Of a stretch of 45,151 nucleotides of DNA, positions 7,312 through 17,290 are shown one piece after another (within the stretch, counting starts at the first letter, position 1; the number at the start of each line of letters is the position of its first letter). Where the stretch lies: positions 1 to 45,151 of the IMG/VR virus record IMGVR_UViG_3300024520_000135, one strand, 5' to 3'. The notes under the pieces are model-generated. The model was not told the origin of the DNA. It searched no databases and saw only the letters and a list, made by a program, of their open reading frames with translations. The stretch comes from a virus. A program made the position numbers and the translations under genes.

Positions 7312-10300
7312 AGTTCTAGGTATAGAGATCGGAGTTCCTGACAGAGTCAAGATTGCTTTCAGCATTCTGCTCAGGCTTCGATCACTAAACGCTTGATTGA
7401 ACTGCATGAACTCTTGAACGACAGGAATTGTCTGATCGTAAACAGGTACACCCATTATCCCAGATGAGATTGCCTTGGTGAAGTTACCAACACCTGCAAC
7501 CTGACCAGTCACACCGTTGATATTTTCTACTAGCAACCTAGCAAATGTGTTAGGGAATGCTTTTTCCATTCGAGTTCTTCTGTTCTCGTCACCGCCTAGC
7601 AACTCGCGAAGTCCCGAAGTTGCACCCCCGACTCCTACTGTTACAGCCGCGATGTAAGCGTTCTGAATTAAGAGTGGAGCTAGACCTTGAATCATCTTAG
7701 CTTTATCACCTGCTCCTCTGGGGGAATTGGCAAACTCTAGAGTATGCTTATACGCAAGGCCCCAGTTCTTAGCTGTCTGAGTTGAGAACTGAGTCAGAGC
7801 TTTAGCCGCTAGACCTTTTCTCATCTGATTGAATGTCCTCGACCCCATGTTGTAAGTAGGCTGAGATTCCATAGCGATGTCAGTGAAGGTAGAATTAACT
7901 AAGTCCCAATCTTCTTTAGTCTTTGGGCCGTCAGCTCCGAACTTCTCTTTCTTAACTGCGTTCCAGATAGAAGCCATTGCCGCCTCATCTAGCTTTCGGA
8001 TCCAACTCATCGAGTCGCCCAAGTGCTTGAGTCTAAACTGGTCAACTTCACCTGCCTTGTTGAGTAATGTTTCCCCTATCTTAGACTTGCGAAGAACGTC
8101 TTTAGGGATATCAGTCAGGTTCGTGTCACCTGTTAAGCTTTCAGCTAAGTCATTCAATTCAATATTGATATTACCTGAATCGTTTCTCTGCTTATAGAAC
8201 TCAGAGTGAGCTACCATCTCATCAACAGTTGCTAATCTCTTAGTCTTATTGCCCATCATCGTCATGGCTTCTTTAGTCAACTGAATGCCCGTCGTAGAAT
8301 TTATCTTACCCGTGGCAACGGCAGACCAGACTGAACCCAACTGCTTCAGTGCTACGCTAGGATTGTAACCTAAGATTGCCTGAGCTCGAAGAGATAATAG
8401 CTGACCCAATTGAACCATAGCCATAGACCCAAGTTCCTTTGTGTCACCCCTAAAGACAGCCTTGTTCTTACTCAGAGTATCTTCCCAAGATTCGCCGTAC
8501 ACTTCCTTTATCGTCTTGCCATGATTCTTCATTAGCTTTTCGAACTGGATGTTTAAGTCAGCGTGACCAAGAGTATTAGACATTGTGAATCTGTACGCTT
8601 TCAAACTACCCAATGAATCAGTTAGACTGTGGGTCAACCCACCTGTCTGAACTCTTTCGTTTAAGTTTCTAGCCACAGCCAAGGGATCTTTCTTCGTCAT
8701 CTTAGCCAACAGGATGTCGAACACCTCTACTTCTTCCGCACTTTGGATGAGATGCTTAGGACTGTAGTACCAGTTATCTTCTGCCGCTATCTTTGTGCCT
8801 GTAATTTTAACCCCAATCTCATTAGCCAAAGGAACGATAGATCTGTACCCACTCCAGATGGCGTCCGCTAACTCTAACTCAGCTTTACCTACTAGGATGC
8901 TAGGGTCTTTTTGAATTGCTTTGACTTGATCTTTCGTAAACACATACGTCTTTCCGTCGATCTCTACACCCCCATCTTCCTTGTATAAATCTTTGCTAGA
9001 CGAATGCTTGAACCCTTTGTCGTCATCTGCTCCATTCTTACGCAAGCCATCCATCATCTTCATGTACAGTTCCGTTCTCTGGTTTCCTGTCATGGTTATC
9101 TTAGTTTGATTGCCACTAATACCTGTCTGACCAGAGGCGTCTTTGCCACTACCCTTTGGTAAGAATGTGTCAGCCACTTCGAGTTCAACTTCAGTCTTAG
9201 CTCTCAACATTTTACGGTGAGTCTTAACTAACTCTTCAGCTCTAGCGACGTGAGGTTGCATTAGGTTATTAATCTTAGCTGTCAATTCTGCCGCGTCGAC
9301 CATCTTCTGTTTCATGTGCTTACCTGCGCCACCCATCATATCGAACAGGTTGAACACTGATATGTTGTCAGTTGTCAGCAACGAGTTGATACTACCACGC
9401 ATGAACTTTAAGAACTTACTGTTACCAATGGCTCCAAGGCCAGAAGCTAGTCCGCTCTCTTTGTCAGTAGCTAAACCATTGATGACTTCAGCCTCAGCTT
9501 CAGCTCTGTCGAATGCCGCTTGTTGAGCAGGAGTCTTCTTGTCTGCCGGTGGCTCAGGTTTCTTTGGTTTCTTTGCCTTCTTTGCCTTCTCTGGAGCTTT
9601 TCTTTTGTTCTTTCTGGCATTAGGATCTACGACACCTCTCTGAATTCCTTCAGTTGCGATAGCGTCTGTAGCTTTAATCGTCTCAGACAAAGCTGTCTTA
9701 TCTTTAATCCCAAACACTTTAGATAGAGCATCAACTATTTTATCCCATAGGGTAGTAGGTAGACTTGAGCCTTCGTCAAACTTAACATTTTCTAACATCC
9801 TCTGAAATCTCTCATTAGAGAAAGCTTCGGCTACGAACTCTTTAATGTTAAGAAATCCATACTGATCGTCTTCAAACCCTAACTCTTTCACAAACTTTTC
9901 GTTTTTGGTTTTTAGAAACACTTCGTTGAGAATGTACAATGGGTCAGACTTATCCATGCCGCTGTCATCAAAAACTTTCTTAGCTACAGCAGGATCGGAT
10001 ATTCCATAGTCAAAACTATCCGCTACGTGAGGAGGTAGAGTAGCTTTGAGATCCCCCACTCTAGCGTTTAGCTCTAACACTGTAGCCGCGTGAGTTAGTT
10101 CATGCGCTATTACGTGAGCCATCCTGTCTGGTCCTGCTCCCTCCCTGACTTTAAGTTTAGACCCTTTTTGTCCGTCAACTTTAAGCTGGCGAACTACTCT
10201 AGACCCTGACATTTCGTGCTCATGATGAAAGAACCCCCCTACGTTACGTTTCTTTCTCATCTCTGCTTTAGTCATGAACGTGACAGGTAAATCTAGAAGG

Positions 10301-11451
10301 TCATCAAATATAGTACGACCTTCGATCTTTCCTGAGACTTCTTTCAGCCTTTCGAATAACTGAGTAATAATTTTGGAAGATCCTTTTTTACCTACAGAGT
10401 TCCCTCCGTCAGAGAGTTCTTCTACTACGTCTTTAACAGTCCCTCTAAATGACGGGTCGACATTAACAGCTCCGTCTTTGTCTACGTTAAACAACCTCTT
10501 ACCATCCCCAGCTTTTACTGGAACTTCAGATTCTATATTGGATTCGTTTAAAATGCTACTCGTAGATAGAATGCCACCTTCGTCCATTTTCCTTATGGCG
10601 TCCTCCGCTTCAGCGATGACCTCGTCGCCTGACTTGCCCTCTTCTTTATCTAAGAGTCTCTCCACCAACTCGTCGTTCTCTATCTTCTGTCCGTCTGGTA
10701 AATCTTCGTTTATCTTACGTTTCAGAAACGACGCACTCTTACCTACAGTTCGAAGGGCTTCTCCAAATACCATTCCCGCCGCGCCTTCCATGAGCATACG
10801 CTCTAGAGTTTCGTCAGCCGTTATGAGTTTGTCACCTGCGCTTCTCTGCAACTCGTCGCTGATAGCGGCGGCTGTCATACCAGTAGCAAATTCTGTCATC
10901 TGTCTTGTGGCAAATCTAGAACCTACAGTCCCACCTACACCTGTGTAGGCATTCTCTATCTTCTGAAGTGCATCACGAGCTTTGACTACTGGCGCTATAT
11001 ACTTGGCGCCTTTACCTGCCTTAACTACGTGGTTAAGAGCTTTCAGAACTCCGACTCCGGTAAGACTCAGGGCTAAATCTATGGGCGCATCTGATATAAG
11101 ACCACCTGCTAAACTAGCGCCAAAGGCAAAGACTCCGTGACTGTCAGAGTAGTTCGCGGCTGATATAGTCATACGCTCCCTTTCCTCTGGACTCAAGTTG
11201 TCGTACCATCCGGCACCTGCGATACCTTCGCCGAATGCTTGGCCGAATACAGACCCCGCGTCTCCCTCTTGGAGTTGCGACACATCTCCTAAAGTAGAAG
11301 GCGTAAACGTTTCAAATCTTTGAGGAGATAAGTGCTGTTGGAACTCTGCGTCGAAGTGGTCAGCCTGAAAAGGAATAGCTGTGGCAACTCTACCGTCTGC
11401 ACCTATGACTGGGTTAAGACTTTGAGGTTCTCTAGGGTTTAGGATGTCCAA
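7300..11451 (-). CDS. Large internal virion/ejection protein with zincin-like HELTH motif
   Basis: A 1383-aa protein, the last and largest gene of the leftward virion operon, the position and size of T7 gp16-type ejection proteins. The N-terminal third has Ala/Gly-rich hydrophobic helices (LISDAPIDLALSLTG). H450-E451-L-T-H454 in an AHVIAHELTH context is a metallopeptidase zinc site, and about 88 residues on IKEFVAEAFSNERF supplies E538/E542 as the likely third ligand. This is the gluzincin-like arrangement seen in phage polyvalent proteins. A Lys/Pro/Ala-rich linker follows (near residues 615-640), then a long helical C-terminal half with a hydrophobic segment near the end (LLIQNAYIAAVTVGVGG). 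No lysozyme motif of the T7 gp16 type was found. It probably enters the cell with the DNA, where the peptidase domain could cut cell-envelope proteins. Confidence 0.8.
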   Translation of the reverse strand: MDILNPREPQSLNPVIGADGRVATAIPFQADHFDAEFQQHLSPQRFETFTPSTLGDVSQLQEGDAGSVFGQAFGEGIAGAGWYDNLSPEERERMTISAANYSDSHGVFAFGASLAGGLISDAPIDLALSLTGVGVLKALNHVVKAGKGAKYIAPVVKARDALQKIENAYTGVGGTVGSRFATRQMTEFATGMTAAAISDELQRSAGDKLITADETLERMLMEGAAGMVFGEALRTVGKSASFLKRKINEDLPDGQKIENDELVERLLDKEEGKSGDEVIAEAEDAIRKMDEGGILSTSSILNESNIESEVPVKAGDGKRLFNVDKDGAVNVDPSFRGTVKDVVEELSDGGNSVGKKGSSKIITQLFERLKEVSGKIEGRTIFDDLLDLPVTFMTKAEMRKKRNVGGFFHHEHEMSGSRVVRQLKVDGQKGSKLKVREGAGPDRMAHVIAHELTHAATVLELNARVGDLKATLPPHVADSFDYGISDPAVAKKVFDDSGMDKSDPLYILNEVFLKTKNEKFVKELGFEDDQYGFLNIKEFVAEAFSNERFQRMLENVKFDEGSSLPTTLWDKIVDALSKVFGIKDKTALSETIKATDAIATEGIQRGVVDPNARKNKRKAPEKAKKAKKPKKPEPPADKKTPAQQAAFDRAEAEAEVINGLATDKESGLASGLGAIGNSKFLKFMRGSINSLLTTDNISVFNLFDMMGGAGKHMKQKMVDAAELTAKINNLMQPHVARAEELVKTHRKMLRAKTEVELEVADTFLPKGSGKDASGQTGISGNQTKITMTGNQRTELYMKMMDGLRKNGADDDKGFKHSSSKDLYKEDGGVEIDGKTYVFTKDQVKAIQKDPSILVGKAELELADAIWSGYRSIVPLANEIGVKITGTKIAAEDNWYYSPKHLIQSAEEVEVFDILLAKMTKKDPLAVARNLNERVQTGGLTHSLTDSLGSLKAYRFTMSNTLGHADLNIQFEKLMKNHGKTIKEVYGESWEDTLSKNKAVFRGDTKELGSMAMVQLGQLLSLRAQAILGYNPSVALKQLGSVWSAVATGKINSTTGIQLTKEAMTMMGNKTKRLATVDEMVAHSEFYKQRNDSGNINIELNDLAESLTGDTNLTDIPKDVLRKSKIGETLLNKAGEVDQFRLKHLGDSMSWIRKLDEAAMASIWNAVKKEKFGADGPKTKEDWDLVNSTFTDIAMESQPTYNMGSRTFNQMRKGLAAKALTQFSTQTAKNWGLAYKHTLEFANSPRGAGDKAKMIQGLAPLLIQNAYIAAVTVGVGGATSGLRELLGGDENRRTRMEKAFPNTFARLLVENINGVTGQVAGVGNFTKAISSGIMGVPVYDQTIPVVQEFMQFNQAFSDRSLSRMLKAILTLSGTPISIPRTLGL

Positions 11452-13791
11452 TTATCTAGCTGACTCTCTTGCTATGGGAGCTTCAATCTCAGGCTTGTCA
11501 GGGAATACCATAGTCCTTGCGACTTTAGCCATAAGGTTTTGTAGCTTAGTCTTGTGTGCACCTAGCAGGCCTGTAATCTCTGGGATGAATTGGTTTTCCG
11601 GAATGCGACTTCCAAAGTCTGACGACCTTAAAGAGAACTCACCTGTCCCTGTTTCTGGTGCAGGACTTTCTTCTACCCCTGACCTGAGTCTGAGATCTTC
11701 TACTGCCGCTTTTATTTCTTTGTTAGCTATAAGTATTTCGCGATGCACCTCTCGCATGTTCTGTGCCATCTGAGGCTGAAGTGTCCCACTGGTCGTAGCG
11801 TGAGTCGCGTATTGAACTAAGTTCTTGAACCCTGAGTTTACGATCTCTAGTTCCTTAGCGTGAGTTGAACCTGAAGGCACTTTAGCATTGTGCTCGATTC
11901 TAGACCTCTCAGGTACTTTCACTAGGTTGTCATCTCCGTCGACTCCATAAGTGATGCCGTCTCTATCTACAAAGAACCCGTCACTTCCAACTAAGATTTC
12001 GTCTTCGTTGGCCCCTTCACGTATAGTTACATTTTGGACTCCTGTCTTATCTAAGATACTACCCTTACGAGAGTATGGGTCAGTGAAAGCCATAACGCCT
12101 CCGTTCTTAGCACTGAACACGTCATGTTTAAGGACTTGGTTAGAGCCTTTGAAGTCTGTCAATATCTCTGACAGGTGGAAGTTGGTTCTAGATCTCTCAG
12201 TTGAGTCAGCCTCAGATTGCGCCGCTTGAGCTCTCCTCGCGTTATCCACGAACACAGTCATGAGCTTTTTGTCTGCATCGCTCAGTTTACCATCCTCTGG
12301 TAAGTCGAGGGCTTTTCTAGCTATCCCAAATAGTTCCTTTGTCTGCTGGTCTTTGGTTTTGCTGTCGCTAAACACTCCTTGGTCTATAGCGTCTCTCACC
12401 CATAGAGCTACAGCTGAAGCACTAACACTGGCCGCGCTATCTGCCCCTGCCGACTTACTACTTCCGCCTGCTAACTTTATGTTGTTGGCGTACTCTTCAT
12501 ACAGACTGAGTTCCTGCCTGAGCTCGGATGGACTAAACCCACTAGCTTGTCTGATCCTCGACCTCTCCCTCTCTGTTCCCGCATTTGCCATAGCCCTAAC
12601 TGTGTCGTTGAGAGCCTTAGATTTCATCGCGGATATGACAGCCTTATGCCTCCCCATTTCTGATTGGCTGAACGCTTGCTGTTGAGTGCTTCCAAACACC
12701 GCTATCGCACTATTTATGACCGGACTAGCTTTCTTGAAGTTTCCATCTTCAATCAACTTACCGATAAACTTCGTCACATAGGGGGCCATCCCATCAGTTT
12801 CTAGCATAGCTTTATAACTCGACTGCACTTCCTTAGCCAAGTCAAAGTTAGCTTTCTTTTCTTTGAGAACTCTCTGCTGTTCCGCAGTCTTAGTTCTTGC
12901 TACGGCGTTGAACATCTGTTCAGCTCTCAATCCTCCTGCTGGAGTGCCTTCAGCTAACTGAGCGTTTATCCCTGCCATCTCCTCAGTTGTGAACCCTTCA
13001 GTTTCCATAGCTGTCTTCAGGGAACTCATAGACTCTACAAAGTTTTTGTTCGACGCTGTTTCGGCATCGAATATCGACTGGTCAGTCATAGCTTTATTAG
13101 AGTACATAGACTGTAGTGCCGCGACTTGATCGGGGCCTCCTTCAGCGGCCATAGACTCTAGGAATGCTTTAGCCTTAGGGTCTTTAATTCTTGATATCGT
13201 CGACTGTAGGTCTTTGAATTGTTCCTCTTCACTCAGGTTGGCCGCAGTTTCCTTCACAGCTTGAGCCCTAGCTAACCCTACCCCTAAAGGCCCTGCGTTT
13301 TCCATGAGGTTTTGAGTTTGTTCAGTGTTACCTCCGGTCGCGTCTAGTAACTGCTGAGTGTCGTCTTTGCCTTTACGCCTAGCCTCGATACCTTTCATGT
13401 ACGTCAGTACTTCAGCCTGAGCGGCGGCAGGGTTCTCTAAGTTGAGCCCGTTCAGGTAAGACGCATACTTAGGCCCTATTTCTCCTAACCCTTCGAGTTT
13501 CTGGATGTTGACGTTGTTGTTATCTATAGCCCTAAACTTGTTACGTCCAACTTTGTATTCGGGTAGGTTCTGAGGGTTGAACATCGGGTTCTGTTTCTTA
13601 AAAGCAGTGTATAGCTTCTTAAAATTCTCATCATTACCTGAAGCTCTACGCTCAAGTTCTGTATAGTCCTTATAGTACCCTTCGAACTCGCGGTCTTTCT
13701 TAGCTTCCGCCGCTTGGTTCTGAATCATCAAGTTGATTCGATTGGGGTCTAGTTGTCTCCCTAGTTCTCTAACGCCTGCACCTATACCCAT
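11452..13791 (-). CDS. Internal virion protein (helical, 779 aa)
   Basis: A 779-aa, strongly helical, Gln/Ala/Lys-rich protein with no signal peptide and no enzyme motif that I can see (for example DLAKEVQSSYKAML and FTTEEMAGINAQLAEG). Its place between a short gp14-like gene and the giant last gene of the operon matches T7 gp15, the middle ejection protein that builds the periplasmic conduit. The stop is directly followed by the start of the next gene with no gap, and its start abuts the upstream stop, so it is translated in series. Assignment is by size, composition and order only. Confidence 0.7.
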   Translation of the reverse strand: MGIGAGVRELGRQLDPNRINLMIQNQAAEAKKDREFEGYYKDYTELERRASGNDENFKKLYTAFKKQNPMFNPQNLPEYKVGRNKFRAIDNNNVNIQKLEGLGEIGPKYASYLNGLNLENPAAAQAEVLTYMKGIEARRKGKDDTQQLLDATGGNTEQTQNLMENAGPLGVGLARAQAVKETAANLSEEEQFKDLQSTISRIKDPKAKAFLESMAAEGGPDQVAALQSMYSNKAMTDQSIFDAETASNKNFVESMSSLKTAMETEGFTTEEMAGINAQLAEGTPAGGLRAEQMFNAVARTKTAEQQRVLKEKKANFDLAKEVQSSYKAMLETDGMAPYVTKFIGKLIEDGNFKKASPVINSAIAVFGSTQQQAFSQSEMGRHKAVISAMKSKALNDTVRAMANAGTERERSRIRQASGFSPSELRQELSLYEEYANNIKLAGGSSKSAGADSAASVSASAVALWVRDAIDQGVFSDSKTKDQQTKELFGIARKALDLPEDGKLSDADKKLMTVFVDNARRAQAAQSEADSTERSRTNFHLSEILTDFKGSNQVLKHDVFSAKNGGVMAFTDPYSRKGSILDKTGVQNVTIREGANEDEILVGSDGFFVDRDGITYGVDGDDNLVKVPERSRIEHNAKVPSGSTHAKELEIVNSGFKNLVQYATHATTSGTLQPQMAQNMREVHREILIANKEIKAAVEDLRLRSGVEESPAPETGTGEFSLRSSDFGSRIPENQFIPEITGLLGAHKTKLQNLMAKVARTMVFPDKPEIEAPIARESAR

Positions 13792-14333
13792 TACGTAGGA
13801 TTCCTAATAAAGATTTGTTTCTGATTACTTAACGTCTGAGATGATGCACCTCTAGACTGTTGGTCAATGTTTTCCAAGATAGCAAAGATGTCATTGATCT
13901 GATTCTGTTCTTGTATCATCTTGCTCCTTTGAGCGTCGAACTCCCTAGACCCAAACTCTAAGTCGAATCTGTCTTGCATGTCGTTAAGTTGGTCCTGCTC
14001 TCTTTGCTTAGTGTCATATATGGATCCTGCGGTTTCTAGAACTGTGCCTGCGATGCTGACTGCGGCCTGTTGTCCCGGAGTTAAACCTTTTCCATTTCGC
14101 TTCGGGGTGTCAGGACTTCCACCTTGAACTATAGGGTTATCTGGATTTCCTGAAGGAGCACTTTGCTCAGTCAGAGCTGAGATGCCCCCTTCAATGCTCT
14201 TCGAGTTCTGACCCAAGTTGGTAACTAAAGGAGATGACGACCTTCCTAGACTACGTGAGCTGAAGTCTGAAACTCCGTCTCCGACTTTCCTCTTAGAGGT
14301 CAGTGCCTCTGTTACACTTTCAAATCCACTCAT
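13791..14333 (-). CDS. Putative small virion protein
   Basis: A 180-aa protein with a Ser/Gly-rich N-terminal half (DFSSRSLGRSSSP), a small hydrophobic Ala/Gly/Val-rich helix (GQQAAVSIAGTVLETAGS, about 88-105) and a charged helical C-terminus (REQDQLNDMQDRFDLEF). It overlaps both neighbours by one base of start/stop. Its location among ejection-protein genes and the short amphipathic helix suggest an internal virion component. No family is recognised. Confidence 0.65.
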   Translation of the reverse strand: MSGFESVTEALTSKRKVGDGVSDFSSRSLGRSSSPLVTNLGQNSKSIEGGISALTEQSAPSGNPDNPIVQGGSPDTPKRNGKGLTPGQQAAVSIAGTVLETAGSIYDTKQREQDQLNDMQDRFDLEFGSREFDAQRSKMIQEQNQINDIFAILENIDQQSRGASSQTLSNQKQIFIRNPT

Positions 14334-14683
14334 TAGCTAAACTTCTTAGATGATTCTTGTAAAACGCTTTGGGTTACTCCTGAGAAACCTGAAGCTACTG
14401 GGGCTCTTTGGTCTATGCCTTTTTGCTTCAGTAGAGAGCCTTGGACATCTTGAGTCTTAGCTTTGGCAATCTTGGACGCTTGAGCATCACCCTCTTTCGC
14501 TTTAGCATCTGCGGCTGTAGTGATCCTTCGACGTTGGTTCTCTAGAGCAGTCCTCTGCTCTCTACCTTTACGCGCTATATTCCTAGCAGACTTCCTACCT
14601 TGTCTGGCAGATAAAGCCGCACCTCCGGCAGAAACAGCGGCAGTAACCCCAGCGATGATTAGTGTAGATGTGGCAACGCCCAT
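14333..14683 (-). CDS. gp14-like internal virion protein
   Basis: A 116-aa protein with an N-terminal Ala/Gly/Val membrane-like segment (MGVATSTLIIAGVTAAVSAG, residues 1-20). A basic, Ala-rich helical body follows (ARQGRKSARNIARKGREQR, then DAKAKEGDAQASKIAKAK). That is the shape of T7 gp14-type ejection proteins, which insert in the outer membrane, although this one is shorter than T7's. It is the first of four consecutive genes that look like the internal core. The assignment rests on shape and order, not on a residue signature. Confidence 0.65.
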   Translation of the reverse strand: MGVATSTLIIAGVTAAVSAGGAALSARQGRKSARNIARKGREQRTALENQRRRITTAADAKAKEGDAQASKIAKAKTQDVQGSLLKQKGIDQRAPVASGFSGVTQSVLQESSKKFS

Positions 14684-14684
14684 G

Positions 14685-15104
14685 TTAAACCCCTTGAGGA
14701 TTGTTTATGTAAACCAGATTCGTCATACCCTCGTCAGTCTTGGAGTAACCCTTTTTCTGAAAAGTACGAATGAGTCCTGTATGTTTGGTCGACGTAAAAA
14801 TAAATTCACACCCTTGTTCTAGGCTGTATTCTGTAGCGGAGTCTATGAGTCCACTGGTAGCTACCACTTTTTGTCTTGCGTCCAGAGACGGATCACAAAC
14901 TAGCCATTCAGACCAAGCGATACTTGAGTTAGAAGATAGGTAGACCCACACGGCTCCAACTGGTTCTCCGTACAGTTCAGCTACGAATCCGTTATCAGAC
15001 AAGAACCTTTCGGGAACACCCTGCTCCCAGCCGGGGTATTGTTTCCACCAGCGACAAACATCGGAGTAATCCAGATCTTCATAAGGTCTAAAAACGATAC
15101 TCAT
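14685..15104 (-). CDS. GNAT-fold acetyltransferase-like protein in virion operon
   Basis: A 139-aa protein with the order of elements of a GNAT N-acetyltransferase. It begins with a beta-strand/helix N-terminus (IVFRPYEDLDYSDVCRWW). The central strands are FVAELYGEPVGAVWVYL and AWSEWLVCDPS, and a helix DARQKVVATSGLIDSATEY follows. Near the end GLIRTFQKKGYSKTDEG matches the usual (H)xxxxFYxKxGF ending of GNATs. The Q/RxxGxG/A acetyl-CoA loop is not clear, so it may be a degenerate fold used structurally. It overlaps the nozzle gene by 4 bp and precedes the gp14-like gene, the place where other podoviruses also carry a GNAT-like or gp13-like gene. Confidence 0.65.
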   Translation of the reverse strand: MSIVFRPYEDLDYSDVCRWWKQYPGWEQGVPERFLSDNGFVAELYGEPVGAVWVYLSSNSSIAWSEWLVCDPSLDARQKVVATSGLIDSATEYSLEQGCEFIFTSTKHTGLIRTFQKKGYSKTDEGMTNLVYINNPQGV

Positions 15105-17290
15105 CTAACCATCCACATGTTGTACAGGTTAGCATTCTCGCCTGAAAGTGTAAATTGCCAGATCGAACCTTTGATATGAGGTAAGTAATTTAAAATTTCT
15201 ACTCTGTCTACTGAATCGAAGTCAATAGAAAACGTGTTGACGTCGTCTGAGTTCTTATACCAAACATCAAATGTCAGAGTTATAGTGCCGTCGAAGTCCA
15301 TCTTGAACTTACGCGCATTGCCTAACTTGAATCTCTCCATGATAGAAGGCGTGAATTTCTTAGACTTCCACTCCCATGTGCCTGCTGTCTCAGATGCGGC
15401 GTTAGTTACACACCACCCTTCAGCGTCTCTGTGGTAAACTAGCAAGTCGTCTAATGAGTTTTTCTTCATGACATACTTATCTCCGCCTAGCAATTCTGCA
15501 TACTCGACTGAGTTAGTACTGTTAAGAACTGAGTTCACTTGAATCTTAGCGGACACTTCTACTAAAGTCTGTAAGTCATACTCGTAAACCTTCTGCCCGT
15601 AGTCACCCCTGTTGTAAACCCCGTCACTAGACTTAGTAGTAAACATAAGGGTTCCATTGGCGTTCACTATAGAGTTAGCTTCCACCTGAATGTCGTCAAT
15701 CTGTTTTGTGACTGTGTACGGATCGCCTTCGAATCCTCCTCCTGTCATGTGGTAAATGCTATTCTCGGTGAAGACCACAGAAGTTAATGTTCCGCCTACA
15801 GTAGATGGATCTCGAACTGAAATCACTCTGGCTATGTCTGAGTCAAAAGCGAAAGAGTTTTCTCTCTGCCATCCCCACCATTCACCTGCTCTACTGTAGA
15901 CTAACAAGTCTTTTCGGTCGAAAGGGACTCTGAATAATCTGTTGTCTTTAGTGAATATCTGGTCGTATTTTTCTGATGTATTCTTCAGTGCCGCATTGAA
16001 CTCAGTTTCATTTTCATCATTCTGGTCCAGTAGTATAATACTGTCTAGCTCTACGATCCTAACTGTGTCTAGGTAAACTGCTCCACCTATGTTTGTGGCT
16101 TTACTCAAGTCTACTCTAATGAAATCATTCTCGCCTTCGTCTAGCCTAAAGACTTCAGATGTTAGATCTGATGTAACAGGAACATCAATCTCAGGAACTC
16201 TAGCTGAGATCCTTTCGCCTAAGTCATCAAAGTTCTTGATTATAATTTTGTCTGTGTCACTTGGCGCTAACCTAGGTAAGTCTCCTCCTGTGGATTCATA
16301 TATACCCCCTGCTTCAGCCAATTGAGATACTTTATACCCGTAGTCTCCATCAGGTAAATCATCTACGTTCAGAGCAACCGACCCGAATTCACCAAGGTCG
16401 TAGGCTACGTCGTCAAATGTTACAGATATGCCAGATGTAACGTAAGTTGGAATACCTTTTATTAGCTCCATGCTTACGTTGCCCACACTGTCAGACCTGA
16501 AGTTCACTTCAACTATGGCGTCGAATGTTATTGTTATCTGCCCTGTCTCTGCCGCTGTGTACGTACCATTTACGAAGAGGACTTCTACTCCGGACACAAT
16601 CTCAACCAATTCGTTCTTGTTTACGTTGATCTCTGTTGGGGTTAAGTTGTCTAGAGTTACGTACTCTATCTTAACTGTTGTGTCCAGTGCCCCTGAATCC
16701 TCAACTACTGTTATGTCGATCACATCCTGAGCTCGTAGAGTCCAAGGAGTAGACCCATCATACGCCGCCGCACTCATCTTGACACTCATGTCATCTGTAG
16801 TCGACATAGTGTTAGTAGTCCCTGTATTTGATACTGCCGTTGTCGTAAACGTCAGCTTGTCATCTGGGATGTTTAGTGTGTAGTCAACGTTCCCGTCAGA
16901 ACTGGCAGTCAGAAGCTTAGAGTCCATATCATCTCTGATTGTAGTAGATACTACGTCATCTTCGGACAGGCCAATAGACACTAAAGCCGCTGAGTCTGAG
17001 CCAAATACAGTTGGGAATGAAAGCCACCCACCTGCTGTTTCGTATTCTACGAATCCAGATCCACTGTTGATCCTGAAGTTCGTACTGCCCAATGACGCCA
17101 AAGTGGTGTCAGGTAAACCTGCCGTACCTTGAACTAAGTTGGTGTAATCCGACCCAGTCAAAGTCTGTAAAGCTATTTGGTCTAACTCTAGACCTTCGAC
17201 TACACTACCTTCAAACTCTTTAATGTTCGTAGCATCTTGGGCTGTGTTAAGCATCCCAAGGTTTAGTTTAGTGAATTGCTGGTTGGGCAT
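15101..17290 (-). CDS. Tail nozzle / stabilisation protein (tubular B-like)
   Basis: A 729-aa, beta-rich protein. The second half contains repeated Trp/Tyr-rich blades (KDLLVYSRAGEWWGWQRE, SVVFTENSIYHMTGGG, GTWEWKSKKFTP). It ends with strand pairs such as RKFKMDFDGTITLTFDVWYKN, typical of the beta-propeller nozzle proteins of short-tailed phages (T7 gp12, P22 gp10). The middle third holds an inserted beta-sandwich region rich in Thr/Asp/Val. It is encoded two genes after the adaptor and before the internal proteins, the usual podovirus order. It should form the distal tube closing the portal channel. The protein ends at 15101, overlapping the GNAT-like gene. Confidence 0.75.
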   Translation of the reverse strand: MPNQQFTKLNLGMLNTAQDATNIKEFEGSVVEGLELDQIALQTLTGSDYTNLVQGTAGLPDTTLASLGSTNFRINSGSGFVEYETAGGWLSFPTVFGSDSAALVSIGLSEDDVVSTTIRDDMDSKLLTASSDGNVDYTLNIPDDKLTFTTTAVSNTGTTNTMSTTDDMSVKMSAAAYDGSTPWTLRAQDVIDITVVEDSGALDTTVKIEYVTLDNLTPTEINVNKNELVEIVSGVEVLFVNGTYTAAETGQITITFDAIVEVNFRSDSVGNVSMELIKGIPTYVTSGISVTFDDVAYDLGEFGSVALNVDDLPDGDYGYKVSQLAEAGGIYESTGGDLPRLAPSDTDKIIIKNFDDLGERISARVPEIDVPVTSDLTSEVFRLDEGENDFIRVDLSKATNIGGAVYLDTVRIVELDSIILLDQNDENETEFNAALKNTSEKYDQIFTKDNRLFRVPFDRKDLLVYSRAGEWWGWQRENSFAFDSDIARVISVRDPSTVGGTLTSVVFTENSIYHMTGGGFEGDPYTVTKQIDDIQVEANSIVNANGTLMFTTKSSDGVYNRGDYGQKVYEYDLQTLVEVSAKIQVNSVLNSTNSVEYAELLGGDKYVMKKNSLDDLLVYHRDAEGWCVTNAASETAGTWEWKSKKFTPSIMERFKLGNARKFKMDFDGTITLTFDVWYKNSDDVNTFSIDFDSVDRVEILNYLPHIKGSIWQFTLSGENANLYNMWMVR

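Noticed and set aside
10373-10948. 191-aa plus-strand open frame opposite the ejection-protein gene
   Set aside because: Ser/Pro-rich composition typical of an antisense shadow; it lies wholly within a well-supported gene on the other strand.
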